Assembly: GCF_001570605.1 (NCBI RefSeq)
Contig: NZ_BBXG01000003.1
Location: 335,252 to 399,251 of the forward strand
Origin: Herbidospora cretacea
Lineage (GTDB): Bacteria; Actinomycetota; Actinomycetes; Streptosporangiales; Streptosporangiaceae
Direction of reading: 5' to 3'
Length of the DNA: 64,000 nt
Shown here: positions 14,257 to 22,918 of the stretch, piece after piece
Layout: each line of letters begins with the position of its first letter
Numbering within the stretch: position 1 is the first letter of the stretch
Notes under the pieces: generated by a model
The model's database searches: none
Told to the model about the DNA's origin: nothing
What the model saw: only the letters and a program-made list of their open reading frames with translations
Position numbers and translations under genes: made by a program

Positions 14257-15225
14257 ATGACCTCCGCCAACGCACCCCGGCGCCGGGCGCGTCGCCACTG
14301 GTTCGGGCACCACTCCCGGGCCGGCATGGCGCGCGCCCGGATAGGCATGGAGCGCTTCGCCGGAACCGGCACCTGGGCGCTGGTCAAGGCCACCACCATG
14401 GCGGGGGTCAACTACCGGGTCACCGGCCTGGCGGGCGAGGCGGCGTTCTTCGCGCTGCTGTCGCTGCCGCCGTTCGTGCTCGGCCTGCTGGGCGTCCTCG
14501 GTCACCTCTCCGGTTTGCTCGGCCCCGACACCATCGCCAGCATCAAGACGTCGGTGATCGAACACGCCGACCTGCTGTTCACGCCCGACGCCGTCCAGCG
14601 GGTGGTCGAGCCGCTGATCGACAACGTCTTCAACGGCGGCGAGGTCTCGCTGATCTCGGTGGGCTTCCTGCTCTCGCTGTGGTCGGGGTCCCGCGCCCTG
14701 TTCGTCTACGTCGACCTGATCTCCATCGCCTACGGCCTGGGCGAGACCCGCGGCATCATCCGCACCCGGATCTTCAGCTTCGGCCTCTATCTGGCCGCCC
14801 TGCTGATCGGCCTGGTCGTGATGCCGATCCTGGTCGTCGGGCCGACCCTGCTGGCGACCGCGCTGCCGGGCTACGAGCCGCTCATCTCGATCTTCTACTG
14901 GCCGGTCGTGGTGGCGGGGTCGGTGCTGATGCTCACGCTGCTCTACCACGTGAGCGTGCCGACCCGGACGAAATGGTGGCGCGAGGTGCCCGGCGCGCTG
15001 CTGGCGCTGCTGATCTGGATCATCTGCGCGGCCGTGCTGCGCGAGGTGCTGGCCGCCTGGTTCGACCCGCTGTCGATCTACGGCTCGCTCGCCGCGCCGA
15101 TCGCGGTGCTGCTCTGGCTCTACATCACGGCCCTGGCGGTGCTCATCGGGGCCACCCTCAACGCCGAGATCGACCGGCTGTGGCCGCTGCCGGGCAACGC
15201 CCGCTCCCACGCCGAGAGCCGATAA
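14257..15225 (+). CDS. YihY/BrkB-family integral membrane protein
   Basis: A 322-residue polytopic membrane protein of the YihY (UPF0761) family, formerly annotated as ribonuclease BN. A basic cytoplasmic N-terminus of about 40 residues is followed by about six membrane spans, for example ALLSLPPFVLGLLGVLG, FGLYLAALLIGLVVMPILVV and VVVAGSVLMLTLLYHV. The family signature GSRALFVYVDLISIAYG is present. Biochemical role is unsettled; it may act in envelope lipid transport or envelope integrity. It stands alone between the divergent sulfur operon and the ZTP riboswitch of glyA. Confidence 0.85.
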   Translation: MTSANAPRRRARRHWFGHHSRAGMARARIGMERFAGTGTWALVKATTMAGVNYRVTGLAGEAAFFALLSLPPFVLGLLGVLGHLSGLLGPDTIASIKTSVIEHADLLFTPDAVQRVVEPLIDNVFNGGEVSLISVGFLLSLWSGSRALFVYVDLISIAYGLGETRGIIRTRIFSFGLYLAALLIGLVVMPILVVGPTLLATALPGYEPLISIFYWPVVVAGSVLMLTLLYHVSVPTRTKWWREVPGALLALLIWIICAAVLREVLAAWFDPLSIYGSLAAPIAVLLWLYITALAVLIGATLNAEIDRLWPLPGNARSHAESR

Positions 15226-15233
15226 GGTGGGTT

Positions 15234-15310
15234 TCTCGCTACTGGCGCTATGAGGTGGGGCACCACCGGGGAGCGGAAACCGCGTCGGCCGTGCGCCTGG
15301 GTCGACGCAG
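15234..15310 (+). promoter_or_regulatory. ZTP (pfl) riboswitch upstream of glyA
   Basis: The leader contains the pfl-motif blocks in order and spacing: ACTGGCG (15241-15247), a GGTGGGGCACCACC hairpin, CCGGGGAGCGG (15267-15277), a GC-rich linker, and GCGCCTGGGT (15293-15302). These match the conserved ACUGGCG, CCACCGGGGAGC and CGCCUGGG core of ZTP-binding riboswitches, which report folate/10-formyl-THF shortage and commonly control glyA and purine genes. The glyA ribosome-binding site GAGGAAGG follows about 20 nt later, so control is probably translational. Confidence 0.82.
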
Positions 15311-15336
15311 TCGTCGAGTTCCGAGGAAGGCGCTCA

Positions 15337-16602
15337 ATGTCTGAGAACACGCTCAACTCCGTCGACCCCGAGATCGCCGAGCTGATCACGGCCGAAGAAC
15401 GCCGCCAGATCGACACGATCAAGCTCATCGCCTCGGAGAACTACGTCTCCAAGGCGGTCCTCCAGGCGACCGGCACCGTCCTCACCAACAAGTACTCCGA
15501 GGGCTACCCCGGCAAGCGCTACTACGAGGGCCAGCAGGTCATCGACCAGATCGAGACCCTGGCGATCGAGCGGGCCAAGTCGCTGTTCGGCGTCAACCAC
15601 GCCAACGTCCAGCCCTACTCCGGCTCGCCCGCCAACCTCGCGGTCTACCTGGCGTTCGCCCAGCCCGGCGACACCGTCATGGGCATGGGCCTGCCGTTCG
15701 GCGGCCACCTGACCCACGGCTGGTCGGTCAGCGCCACCGGCAAGTGGTTCAACCCGGTCCGCTACGGCGTCCGCCGCGACACCGGCATGGTCGACATGGA
15801 CGAGGTCCGCGAGATCGCCCTCAAGGAGCGCCCGAAGCTGATCTTCTGCGGCGGCACCGCCATCCCCCGCACGATCGACTTCCCGGCCTTCGCCGCGATC
15901 GCCAAGGAGGTCGGCGCGGTCCTGGCGGCCGACATCGCCCACATCGCGGGCCTGGTCGCCGGCGGCGCCCACCCCACGCCGGTCGGCCACGCCGACGTGA
16001 TCTCGACCACGACCCACAAGACCCTGCGCGGGCCGCGTGGCGCGATGCTCATGGCCACCTCCGATGAGCACGCCACCGCCCTCAACAAGGCCGTCTTCCC
16101 GGGCCTGCAGGGCGGCCCCCACAACCACACCACCGCCGCCATCGCGGTGGCGCTGCGCGAGGCCGCCACCGACGACTTCAAGGACTACGCGCGCCAGATC
16201 GTCGTCAACAGCCGGGCCCTGGCCGAGGAGCTGCTCGGCCGGGGCTTCGACCTGGTCTCGGGCGGCACCGACAACCACCTGATCCTGATGGACCTGACGC
16301 CCAAGGGCGTCGGCGGCAAGCCGGCCGCCCAGGCCCTCGACAAGGCCGGGCTGGAGACCAACTACAACTCGGTGCCGTTCGACACCCGCAAGCCGTTCGA
16401 CCCGTCGGGCATCCGCATCGGCACCGCCGGCGTCACCAGCCGGGGCATGGGCGTCGCCGAGATGCGCCAGATCGGCGCCTGGATCGACCAGGTCGTCTCG
16501 GCCCTGGCCAAGGGTGAAGACGAGGCCAAGCACACCATCGTCCGCGTCCACGCCGAGGTCCGCGAGCTGACCACCCACTTCCCGGCCCCCGGCCTCAGCT
16601 AG
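15337..16602 (+). CDS. glyA: Serine hydroxymethyltransferase
   Basis: A 421-residue PLP enzyme that interconverts serine and glycine while charging tetrahydrofolate with a one-carbon unit in the cytosol. The PLP-lysine motif STTTHKTLRGPRG is intact, as are ASENYVSKAV, NKYSEGYPGKRYYEG and the folate-site QPYSGSPANLAVY. Length is standard. The ATG at 15337 has GAGGAAGG upstream. Expression is likely set by the ZTP riboswitch in its leader, linking one-carbon supply to purine status. Confidence 0.96.
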   Translation: MSENTLNSVDPEIAELITAEERRQIDTIKLIASENYVSKAVLQATGTVLTNKYSEGYPGKRYYEGQQVIDQIETLAIERAKSLFGVNHANVQPYSGSPANLAVYLAFAQPGDTVMGMGLPFGGHLTHGWSVSATGKWFNPVRYGVRRDTGMVDMDEVREIALKERPKLIFCGGTAIPRTIDFPAFAAIAKEVGAVLAADIAHIAGLVAGGAHPTPVGHADVISTTTHKTLRGPRGAMLMATSDEHATALNKAVFPGLQGGPHNHTTAAIAVALREAATDDFKDYARQIVVNSRALAEELLGRGFDLVSGGTDNHLILMDLTPKGVGGKPAAQALDKAGLETNYNSVPFDTRKPFDPSGIRIGTAGVTSRGMGVAEMRQIGAWIDQVVSALAKGEDEAKHTIVRVHAEVRELTTHFPAPGLS

Positions 16603-16614
16603 GAGCTACCTCCC

Positions 16615-16642
16615 GACCCCGCCTCCGCCGGGACGCGGGGTC
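16615..16642. terminator. Bidirectional terminator between glyA and the epoxide hydrolase gene
   Basis: GACCCCGC (16615-16622) pairs with GCGGGGTC (16635-16642) over a 12-nt loop, between two convergent genes. It overlaps the epoxide hydrolase stop codon. There is no clear T-tail on either strand, as is common at actinomycete terminators. Confidence 0.5.
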
Positions 16643-17768
16643 AGGACAGGCCCTTGAAGAAGGCGCGGATGTCGCCCGCGAGCAGCTCGGGCACCTCCAT
16701 CGCCGGGAAGTGGCCGCCTTCGGTGAACTCGCTCCAGTGGCCGATCGCCTTCCACGGGTCCACCGCGCGGCGCATGAGCGGGTGGGTGTCGAACACCGCC
16801 CACCCCGATGGCACCCCCGCGCCCATGACCAGGTCGAGCTCCGAGTGCTCCGCCTCCCAGTAGAACTGCGCGCTCGACTCCCCGCTGCGGGTGAACCAGT
16901 AGAGGCTGATGTTCGTGAGGAGCTGGTCGCGGTCGACCGACTCCTCCGGCGTCCGGTAGCCGCCGTCTCCCGTCCTGGTCCGGAACTTCTCGGCGATCCA
17001 CGCGAGCAGGCCGACCGGTGAGTCGGTGAGCGCCGCGCCGATCGTGTCGGGACGGTGGTCCTGCATCAGGAGATACCCGCGGTCGGCGGCGTCCTCGGCG
17101 CGCACCGCGTCGATCTGGGCGATCTCGTCGTCGGACAGGCCCTCGGGGAAGGGGAACTTCTCGCCGAGCAGCCCGAGCAGCCGGGGGTCGGCGCCGATGT
17201 GCGTGCCGATGACCCGCTCCGGGTAGCGGGCCGCGAGGCGGCCGGTGGTGCCCGAGCCGACGTCGGTGCCGTGGGCCCCGAACCTCTCGTAGCCGAGACG
17301 CGTCATGATCTCGGCGTAGGCGTCCGTCGTCCGCGCCAGCTCCCAGCCGGTCCCCGACAGCGGGGTGGAGAACCCGAAGCCGGGCAGCGACGGGATGATC
17401 ACATGGAAGTCGCCGGTCAGCAGCGGGACGAGCCGCTGGTAGTCGACGAACGAGCCCGGCCAGCCGTGGTTCAGCATCAGCGGCACGGCCTGCGGGTTCG
17501 CCGACCGCACGTGGACGACGTGGAACCTCTGGCCGTCGACGACCGTGGTGAGCTGGTCGTACTCGTTGAGCCTGGCCTCCTGCGCCCGCCAGTCGAATCC
17601 GTCGCGCCAGTATTCGGCGAGCTCGTCCAGGTAGGCCTGCGGGATGCCGCGGCTGAAGTCGGTGCGGTCGTCGCGGCCCGGCACGGGGAACGGCCGGCGC
17701 GTGCGGGCCAGCCGGTCGCGCAGGTCGTCGAGGTCGGACTGGGGGATGTCGATGCGGAACGGTGTCAT
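16641..17768 (-). CDS. Epoxide hydrolase (EHN plus alpha/beta hydrolase)
   Basis: A 375-residue soluble epoxide hydrolase. The N-terminal EHN domain (FRIDIPQSDLDDLRDRLART) wraps the alpha/beta-hydrolase core. The oxyanion motif HGWPGS, the nucleophile in HGTDVGSG and the C-terminal catalytic His in GGHFPAMEVPE are visible. It opens epoxides to diols; the natural substrate is unknown. The ATG at 17768 gives the usual N-terminus; a TTG at 17789 is possible. It is divergent from a WYL-family regulator 63 nt away, which probably controls it. Confidence 0.9.
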   Translation of the reverse strand: MTPFRIDIPQSDLDDLRDRLARTRRPFPVPGRDDRTDFSRGIPQAYLDELAEYWRDGFDWRAQEARLNEYDQLTTVVDGQRFHVVHVRSANPQAVPLMLNHGWPGSFVDYQRLVPLLTGDFHVIIPSLPGFGFSTPLSGTGWELARTTDAYAEIMTRLGYERFGAHGTDVGSGTTGRLAARYPERVIGTHIGADPRLLGLLGEKFPFPEGLSDDEIAQIDAVRAEDAADRGYLLMQDHRPDTIGAALTDSPVGLLAWIAEKFRTRTGDGGYRTPEESVDRDQLLTNISLYWFTRSGESSAQFYWEAEHSELDLVMGAGVPSGWAVFDTHPLMRRAVDPWKAIGHWSEFTEGGHFPAMEVPELLAGDIRAFFKGLS

Positions 17769-17831
17769 GACATGGACGCTTCCAGGCAATGCGGCAGATC
17801 AGCTTCCGCGATCGCTGGAATGATCGAAGAC

Positions 17832-18551
17832 ATGTTGGAGACGTCGGTCCGCCTGCTCGAACTGCTGTCCCTGCTCCAGCTCAAGCGCGACTGGACGAGC
17901 TCCGAGCTCGCCGCCCGCCTCGGCGTGAGCACCCGGACGGTGCGGGCCGACATCGCCAGGCTGAGGTCGATCGGCTACCCCGTGGACGCGCGCCCCGGCG
18001 TCGCGGGCGGATACCGGCTGGCCGCCGGGACGGCGATGCCCCCGCTGCTGCTCGACGACGACGAGGCCGTCGCCGTCGCGGTCGGGCTGGGCGTGGTCGC
18101 CACCCAGCGGCTCGGGATCGAGGAGACCTCGCTCACCGCGCTCGCGAAACTGGAGCAGGTCCTTCCCGCGCGCCTGCGCCGGCGCGTCGAGGCGGTACGC
18201 GAGGCGACGAGCGTCGTCCCGGTGGCCGGGCGGGGGCTCGAGCCCTCGGTCCTCGGCGCGGTCGCCGCCGCGGTCCGCGGCCACGAGCGGCTCCGGTTCG
18301 GATACACCAAGCCCGGGGGAGTCCCGGGGGCCCGCCACGCCGAACCGCACCGGCTGGTGAGCTGGGGGACGCTCTGGTACCTGCTCGCCTGGGACCTCGA
18401 CCGCGACGACTGGCGGATCTTCCGCGTCGACCGCATGGTCGCGCACGTGCCGACGGGCGCGCGGTTCCGGCCGCGCGCGATCCCGGGGGGCGACGCCGTC
18501 GAGTACGTCGTCAGCCGCGTCAGCGAGGTGGGCGGCGCGTCGTCGGCGTGA
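17832..18551 (+). CDS. HTH/WYL-domain transcriptional regulator
   Basis: A 239-residue DNA-binding protein. Residues 1-55 form an HTH_11-type winged helix (RLLELLSLLQLKRDWTSSELAARLGVSTRTVRADIARL). A WYL domain follows (RLRFGYTKPGG to WYLLAWDLDRDDWRIFRVDRM). WYL regulators bind small ligands or nucleic acid and often control a divergent gene, here the epoxide hydrolase. The C-terminal WCX-like extension is short. An in-frame ATG at 17820 is an alternative start. Confidence 0.85.
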   Translation: MLETSVRLLELLSLLQLKRDWTSSELAARLGVSTRTVRADIARLRSIGYPVDARPGVAGGYRLAAGTAMPPLLLDDDEAVAVAVGLGVVATQRLGIEETSLTALAKLEQVLPARLRRRVEAVREATSVVPVAGRGLEPSVLGAVAAAVRGHERLRFGYTKPGGVPGARHAEPHRLVSWGTLWYLLAWDLDRDDWRIFRVDRMVAHVPTGARFRPRAIPGGDAVEYVVSRVSEVGGASSA

Positions 18552-18639
18552 AAAAGGCGTTGCGGGGTCTTTCCGCCGCCGCGTAAGGTTCAGCGCAGCC
18601 GGATCGACCGGTCCTTTTCCTTCAGGGAGGTGGCGACAC

Positions 18640-18693
18640 ATGCGGGTCTTTCTCCTGAGCCTGCCGTCCATCCATCTCCGGGCCGCCCGCTGA
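18640..18693 (+). CDS. 17-residue upstream ORF before rsgA
   Basis: A short ORF, MRVFLLSLPSIHLRAAR, with a strong AGGGAGG ribosome-binding site 8 nt upstream and a TGA at 18691. It ends 41 nt before the rsgA GTG. The peptide is hydrophobic and Leu-rich; it does not resemble a known leader family. A role in controlling rsgA translation is possible, or the strong site may be coincidental. Confidence 0.4.
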   Translation: MRVFLLSLPSIHLRAAR

Positions 18694-18734
18694 CGCACGC
18701 GGGGCCTGTTTCATCCTGAAGGGTTCCACCCAAA

Positions 18735-19820
18735 GTGTTCTTCGATCTTTCTCTTCTCGGCTGGGACGACACGCGCTCGCTCCCCGTGGACACGATCCCC
18801 GGCCGGGTCTCCCAGGTGCACCGCGGCGCGGCCGAGGTCATCACCGAACAGGGCCAGTTCCAGGTCCACTACGGCGCCCGGGTGCGCCGTGAGTCCGCCG
18901 CCGACCCGACCCGGCTGCCCTGCGTGGGCGACTGGGTGGCGCTGCGGCTGCTCGCCGAGGGCCGCCACGAGCTCGACGAGGTGCTGCCCCGCGCCACCGC
19001 GTTCGTCCGGGGCGGGGTGTCCCGCGACTCGCGCGGCGGCCTGTCCGGCGACGGGCAGGGCCAGGTGCTGGCCGCCAACGTCGACATCGTGTTCGTCGCC
19101 GAACCGGCCATGCACGCCTCCGACTTCGCCGACCTCGGCCGGATCGAGCGGCTGACCGCGCTGGCCTGGGAGAGCGGCGGCACCCCGGTCGTCGTGATCA
19201 CCAAGGCCGACCTGTTCGACCAGGGCCTCGACGACCTGCTGAAGGACGTCAGGACCGCCGCCCCGGGCGTCGACGTGCACGCCGTGTCGTCGTTCACCGG
19301 CGACGGGGTCGACGTCGTCCGCTCCTACCTGGAGGGCTCCCGGACCGCCGTGATCCTGGGCGCCTCCGGCGCGGGCAAGTCGAGCCTGGTCAACGCCCTG
19401 GCGGGCGGCCAGGTCATGGAGACCCAGCAGGTCAGGGCCGGTGACGGCCGGGGCCGCCACACCACCGTGCACCGGGAGCTGATCCCGCTGCCCGGCGGCG
19501 GCATCGTCATCGACACCCCCGGCATCCGCCGGGTCGGCCTGTACGACATCTCCGACGGCGTCGACCGGGTCTTCTCGGAGATCGAGGACCTGGCCGGGCA
19601 GTGCCGCTTCGGCGACTGCTCCCACGAGGCCGAGCCGGGGTGCGCGGTCATGGCGGCGCTGGAGAGCGGCGAGCTGCCCGAGCGGCGGCTGGAGAGCTGG
19701 CGCAAACTCCAGCGCGAGGCGGCCTGGATGGCCCGGCGCAGCGACGCCCGGCTCCAGGCCGAGGAGACCCGGAAGTGGAAAATCATCCACAAGGGCATGC
19801 GGGGCCGCAGCCGTCCCTGA
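18735..19820 (+). CDS. rsgA: Ribosome small-subunit-dependent GTPase A
   Basis: A 361-residue circularly permuted GTPase that assists late 30S maturation. An OB-fold N-terminal domain is followed by the permuted G motifs, with G4 VITKADL before G1 LGASGAGKSSLVNALAGG and G3 IDTPGIRR. The C-terminal zinc site has the C-H-C pattern CRFGDCSHEAEPGC. Length and motif order are standard. It starts at a GTG with a short upstream ORF in its leader. A phosphoribosyltransferase gene follows 22 nt later. Confidence 0.93.
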   Translation: MFFDLSLLGWDDTRSLPVDTIPGRVSQVHRGAAEVITEQGQFQVHYGARVRRESAADPTRLPCVGDWVALRLLAEGRHELDEVLPRATAFVRGGVSRDSRGGLSGDGQGQVLAANVDIVFVAEPAMHASDFADLGRIERLTALAWESGGTPVVVITKADLFDQGLDDLLKDVRTAAPGVDVHAVSSFTGDGVDVVRSYLEGSRTAVILGASGAGKSSLVNALAGGQVMETQQVRAGDGRGRHTTVHRELIPLPGGGIVIDTPGIRRVGLYDISDGVDRVFSEIEDLAGQCRFGDCSHEAEPGCAVMAALESGELPERRLESWRKLQREAAWMARRSDARLQAEETRKWKIIHKGMRGRSRP

Positions 19821-19842
19821 TCGTCCGGGTACACCCCACAGG

Positions 19843-20469
19843 GTGTACTCCTTTCCGGATCGCTCGACCGCCGGCGCTCTCCTCGCGGAGGCGCTGGCGG
19901 ACGTGCCCGCCGACATCGTGCTCGCCCTGCCGCGCGGCGGGGTGGCCGTGGGCGCCGTGGTCGCCAGGGCGCTCGGGGTGCCCCTCGACGTCCTGGTGAC
20001 CCGCAAGCTGGGCCACCCGATGCAGCCCGAGCTGGGCCTGGGCGCCATCGCCGAGGGCGGCGACCCGGTCTACGACCACACGATGCTGCGCCGCACCGGC
20101 ATCCGCGAGCGCGACCTCGCCGACGTCGTGGCGGCCGAACGCGCCGAGCTGGCGCGGCGGGTGGCGGCGTACCGGGGCGAGAAGGCCCTTCCCGACCTGG
20201 GCGGACGCGACGTGATCGTGGTCGACGACGGGCTGGCCACCGGCGGCACCGCCCGCGCCGCCCTGCGCGCGGTGCGGGCCCGGAAGCCGCACCACCTCAC
20301 GCTGGCTGTGCCGGTCGGCGCGGCGGCGGCGGTCAGGATGCTCCAAAGGGAGGCGGACGAGGTCGTCACGGTCGCCGCGCCCGAGGAGTTCGGTTCCGTG
20401 GGGAGCTGGTACGAACGGTTCGAGCAGCTCACCGACGACGAAACCCGGGCGTGCCTTCGCTCGGTGTGA
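19843..20469 (+). CDS. Phosphoribosyltransferase-family protein
   Basis: A 208-residue type I PRTase-fold protein with the PRPP loop VIVVDDGLATGGTA at about residues 124-137. The N-terminal RSTAGALLAEALAD and VLALPRGGVAVGAVVARAL are typical of the stand-alone actinobacterial family often found beside stress or dormancy genes. The base substrate is not known and some members may lack transferase activity. The GTG start has no strong ribosome-binding site, so the exact N-terminus is uncertain. It is co-oriented with rsgA upstream and cydA downstream. Confidence 0.82.
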   Translation: MYSFPDRSTAGALLAEALADVPADIVLALPRGGVAVGAVVARALGVPLDVLVTRKLGHPMQPELGLGAIAEGGDPVYDHTMLRRTGIRERDLADVVAAERAELARRVAAYRGEKALPDLGGRDVIVVDDGLATGGTARAALRAVRARKPHHLTLAVPVGAAAAVRMLQREADEVVTVAAPEEFGSVGSWYERFEQLTDDETRACLRSV

Positions 20470-20475
20470 TCAAGG

Positions 20476-20490
20476 GTCACTTACGGTGAC
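20476..20490. promoter_or_regulatory. Short dyad immediately upstream of cydA copy 1
   Basis: GTCAC-TTACG-GTGAC lies 3 nt before the cydA GTG at 20494 and just after the preceding gene's stop. It could be a repressor site or a small mRNA hairpin affecting initiation. No regulator can be assigned. Confidence 0.3.
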
Positions 20491-20493
20491 TGG

Positions 20494-21867
20494 GTGGACG
20501 TTGTGGACCTGGCGCGGTGGCAGTTCGGCATCACCACGCTCTACCACTTCCTTTTCGTCCCTCTCACGATCGGCCTGTCCCTTCTGGTCGCCCTCATGGA
20601 GACGGCCTGGGTCCGGACCGGGAAGCTCGTCTATCTGACCGCGACGAGGTTCTGGGGCCGGCTCTTCCTGATCAACTTCGCGCTCGGCCTGGTGACGGGG
20701 ATCGTCCAGGAGTTCCAGTTCGGGATGTCCTGGAGCACCTACTCGCGGTTCGTCGGCGACGTGTTCGGCGCGCCGCTCGCCATCGAGGCGCTGCTGGCGT
20801 TCTTCCTGGAGTCCACCTTCCTCGGGCTGTGGATCTTCGGGTGGGAGCGCCTGAACAAGGTCGTGCACGTGCTGTGCATGTGGGCGGTGGCGGTCGGCAG
20901 CGCCGCGTCGGCCTACTTCATCCTGGCGGCCAACTCGTTCATGCAGTGGCCCGTCGGGTTCGTCAACACCGGTGTCCGCGCTGAGATGACCGACTTCGGC
21001 GCGGTGCTCACCAACAAGGTCGCGGTGGCCACCTTCCCCCACGTCCTGATGGCGAGCTGGCTGACCGCCGGGGTCGTGATGATGTGCTTCAGCGCCTACC
21101 ACCTGGAGCGGAGCCGCAACGTCGAGGTGTTCCGGCCGTCGCTGCGGCTGGCGCTGGTGACCACGGTGATCGCGGGCGCGGGCCTGGCCTGGACCGGCGA
21201 CGCGCTCGCCAAGGTGATGACGCAGACCCAGCCGATGAAGATCGCCGCAGCCGAGGCGCTCTACGAGACGGCCCAGCCCGCGCCGTTCTCGCTGTTCACG
21301 ATCGGCAACCTGAGCGGCACCGAGCCGCTGTTCTCCGTCGACATCCCCGGTTTGCTGTCGTTCCTGGCCACCGGTGACGTCGACGGGCGCGTCCAGGGCA
21401 TCGACGACCTTCAGGCCGAATACCGGCAGAAGTACGGACCCGGGGACTACGCGCCCTACGTGCCGATCGCCTACTGGGGCTTCCGGCTGATGATCGGGTT
21501 CGGCCTGCTGGCCGCGTTCGTCGCGCTGTGCCTGCTCTGGCTGACCAGGAGAGGCCGGCTGCCCCGCAGGCGGTGGGTGTGGCGGGTGGCCACGTGGTCG
21601 GTCGTGCTGCCGTTCCTGGCCAACAGCGCCGGGTGGGTTTTCACCGAGATGGGGCGTCAGCCCTGGATCGTGTTCACCCAGCTCAAGACCGCCGACGCCG
21701 TCTCGCCGACCATCGGGCTCGGGCACATCACCGCCTCACTGACCGCTTTCACGCTCCTGTACGGCGCCCTCGCCGTCGTCGAGATCCGGCTGATGTACGT
21801 GTTCGGCACCGCCGACCCGCCCAGCGACGAGCCCGAACCCGTCAAAGAACCCGCCCTGGCCTACTGA
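20494..21867 (+). CDS. cydA: Cytochrome bd ubiquinol oxidase subunit I, copy 1
   Basis: A 457-residue integral membrane subunit of a bd-type terminal oxidase that oxidises quinol and reduces oxygen without pumping protons. The haem ligand His18 in TTLYHFLFVPL, a second His in FPHVLMAS, the Met ligand in YWGFRLMIGFG and the GRQPW motif are all present. The quinol loop is short, as in the non-E. coli-like subclass. It is followed 9 nt later by cydB. No cydDC assembly genes are near. Confidence 0.94.
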   Translation: MDVVDLARWQFGITTLYHFLFVPLTIGLSLLVALMETAWVRTGKLVYLTATRFWGRLFLINFALGLVTGIVQEFQFGMSWSTYSRFVGDVFGAPLAIEALLAFFLESTFLGLWIFGWERLNKVVHVLCMWAVAVGSAASAYFILAANSFMQWPVGFVNTGVRAEMTDFGAVLTNKVAVATFPHVLMASWLTAGVVMMCFSAYHLERSRNVEVFRPSLRLALVTTVIAGAGLAWTGDALAKVMTQTQPMKIAAAEALYETAQPAPFSLFTIGNLSGTEPLFSVDIPGLLSFLATGDVDGRVQGIDDLQAEYRQKYGPGDYAPYVPIAYWGFRLMIGFGLLAAFVALCLLWLTRRGRLPRRRWVWRVATWSVVLPFLANSAGWVFTEMGRQPWIVFTQLKTADAVSPTIGLGHITASLTAFTLLYGALAVVEIRLMYVFGTADPPSDEPEPVKEPALAY

Positions 21868-21876
21868 GGTGACTCC

Positions 21877-22878
21877 GTGACGCTCAACGACATCTGGTTC
21901 GCCGCCATCGCGGTGCTCTTCGTCGGCTACTTCGTGCTGGAGGGCTTCGACTTCGGGGTGGGGGTGCTGCTGGCGTACCTCCCCAAGGACGAGCGGGAGC
22001 GCCAGGTGATGGTCGGCACGATCGGGCCCGTGTGGGACGGCAACGAGGTCTGGCTCATCACCGCCGGAGGCGCGCTGTTCGCCGCCTTCCCCGAGTGGTA
22101 CGCCAGCCTGTTCAGCGGTTTCTACCTGCCGCTGCTGGTCATCCTGCTGGCGCTCATCGTGCGCGGGGTGGCCTTCGAATACCGGGGCAAACACCGCTCG
22201 AAGCGGTGGCGGCGCAACTGGGACCGCTGCCTGTTCTGGGGTTCGCTGGTGCCGGCGTTCCTGTGGGGCGTGGTGTTCGGCAACATCGTGCGCGGGGTGG
22301 CCCTCGACGAGCGCCACGAGTTCGTCGGCGCGGTCTGGGGGCTGCTGAACCCGTTCGCGCTGCTCGGCGGTCTGACCACGCTCGCCCTGTTCGTCACCCA
22401 CGGCGCGGTGTTCCTGGCGCTGAAGACGCGGGGGAGGATCCGCCGGAAGGCGAAGGACACGGCCGACCGAGCCGGGGTCATCGCGGCGGTTCTGGTCATC
22501 GGGTTCCTGACCTGGACGCAGGTCATGGAAGGTTCATGGGCGAGCATCCTGCTCGCGGCGGGAGCGATCGCCGCCTGGGGGGCCGGGATGGCGGCCAACT
22601 TCTTCGGCCGGGAGGGCTGGGCGTTCCTCGGCTCGGCCGCCGCGATCGGTGCGGCGACGGTCAGCCTCTTCGCGGCGCTCTATCCCGATGTGCTGCCGTC
22701 GACGGTGAGTTCGGAGAACAGCCTGAACATAGAAAACGCCGCGTCCACGCCGAAGACCTTGCAGATCATGACGTGGGTCGCGGTCGTGTTCCTGCCGCTG
22801 GTGCTGCTCTACCAGTCGTGGACCTACTGGGTGTTCCGCCGCCGCATCGGTGTGCGGAACATCCCAGTGGGTCACTGA
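21877..22878 (+). CDS. cydB: Cytochrome bd ubiquinol oxidase subunit II, copy 1
   Basis: A 333-residue membrane subunit with about eight spans. Family hallmarks are FVLEGFDFGVGVLLAYL near the N-terminus, GPVWDGNEVWLITAGGALFAAFPEWYA, and a C-terminal QSWTYWVFRRRIG. It pairs with the preceding cydA in one transcription unit. The GTG start overlaps no other gene, and the unit ends before the convergent whiB gene. Confidence 0.94.
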   Translation: MTLNDIWFAAIAVLFVGYFVLEGFDFGVGVLLAYLPKDERERQVMVGTIGPVWDGNEVWLITAGGALFAAFPEWYASLFSGFYLPLLVILLALIVRGVAFEYRGKHRSKRWRRNWDRCLFWGSLVPAFLWGVVFGNIVRGVALDERHEFVGAVWGLLNPFALLGGLTTLALFVTHGAVFLALKTRGRIRRKAKDTADRAGVIAAVLVIGFLTWTQVMEGSWASILLAAGAIAAWGAGMAANFFGREGWAFLGSAAAIGAATVSLFAALYPDVLPSTVSSENSLNIENAASTPKTLQIMTWVAVVFLPLVLLYQSWTYWVFRRRIGVRNIPVGH

Positions 22879-22918
22879 CCAGGGAAAATGTGGCGATTTG
22901 CCGGGGAGGGTGGAGATG

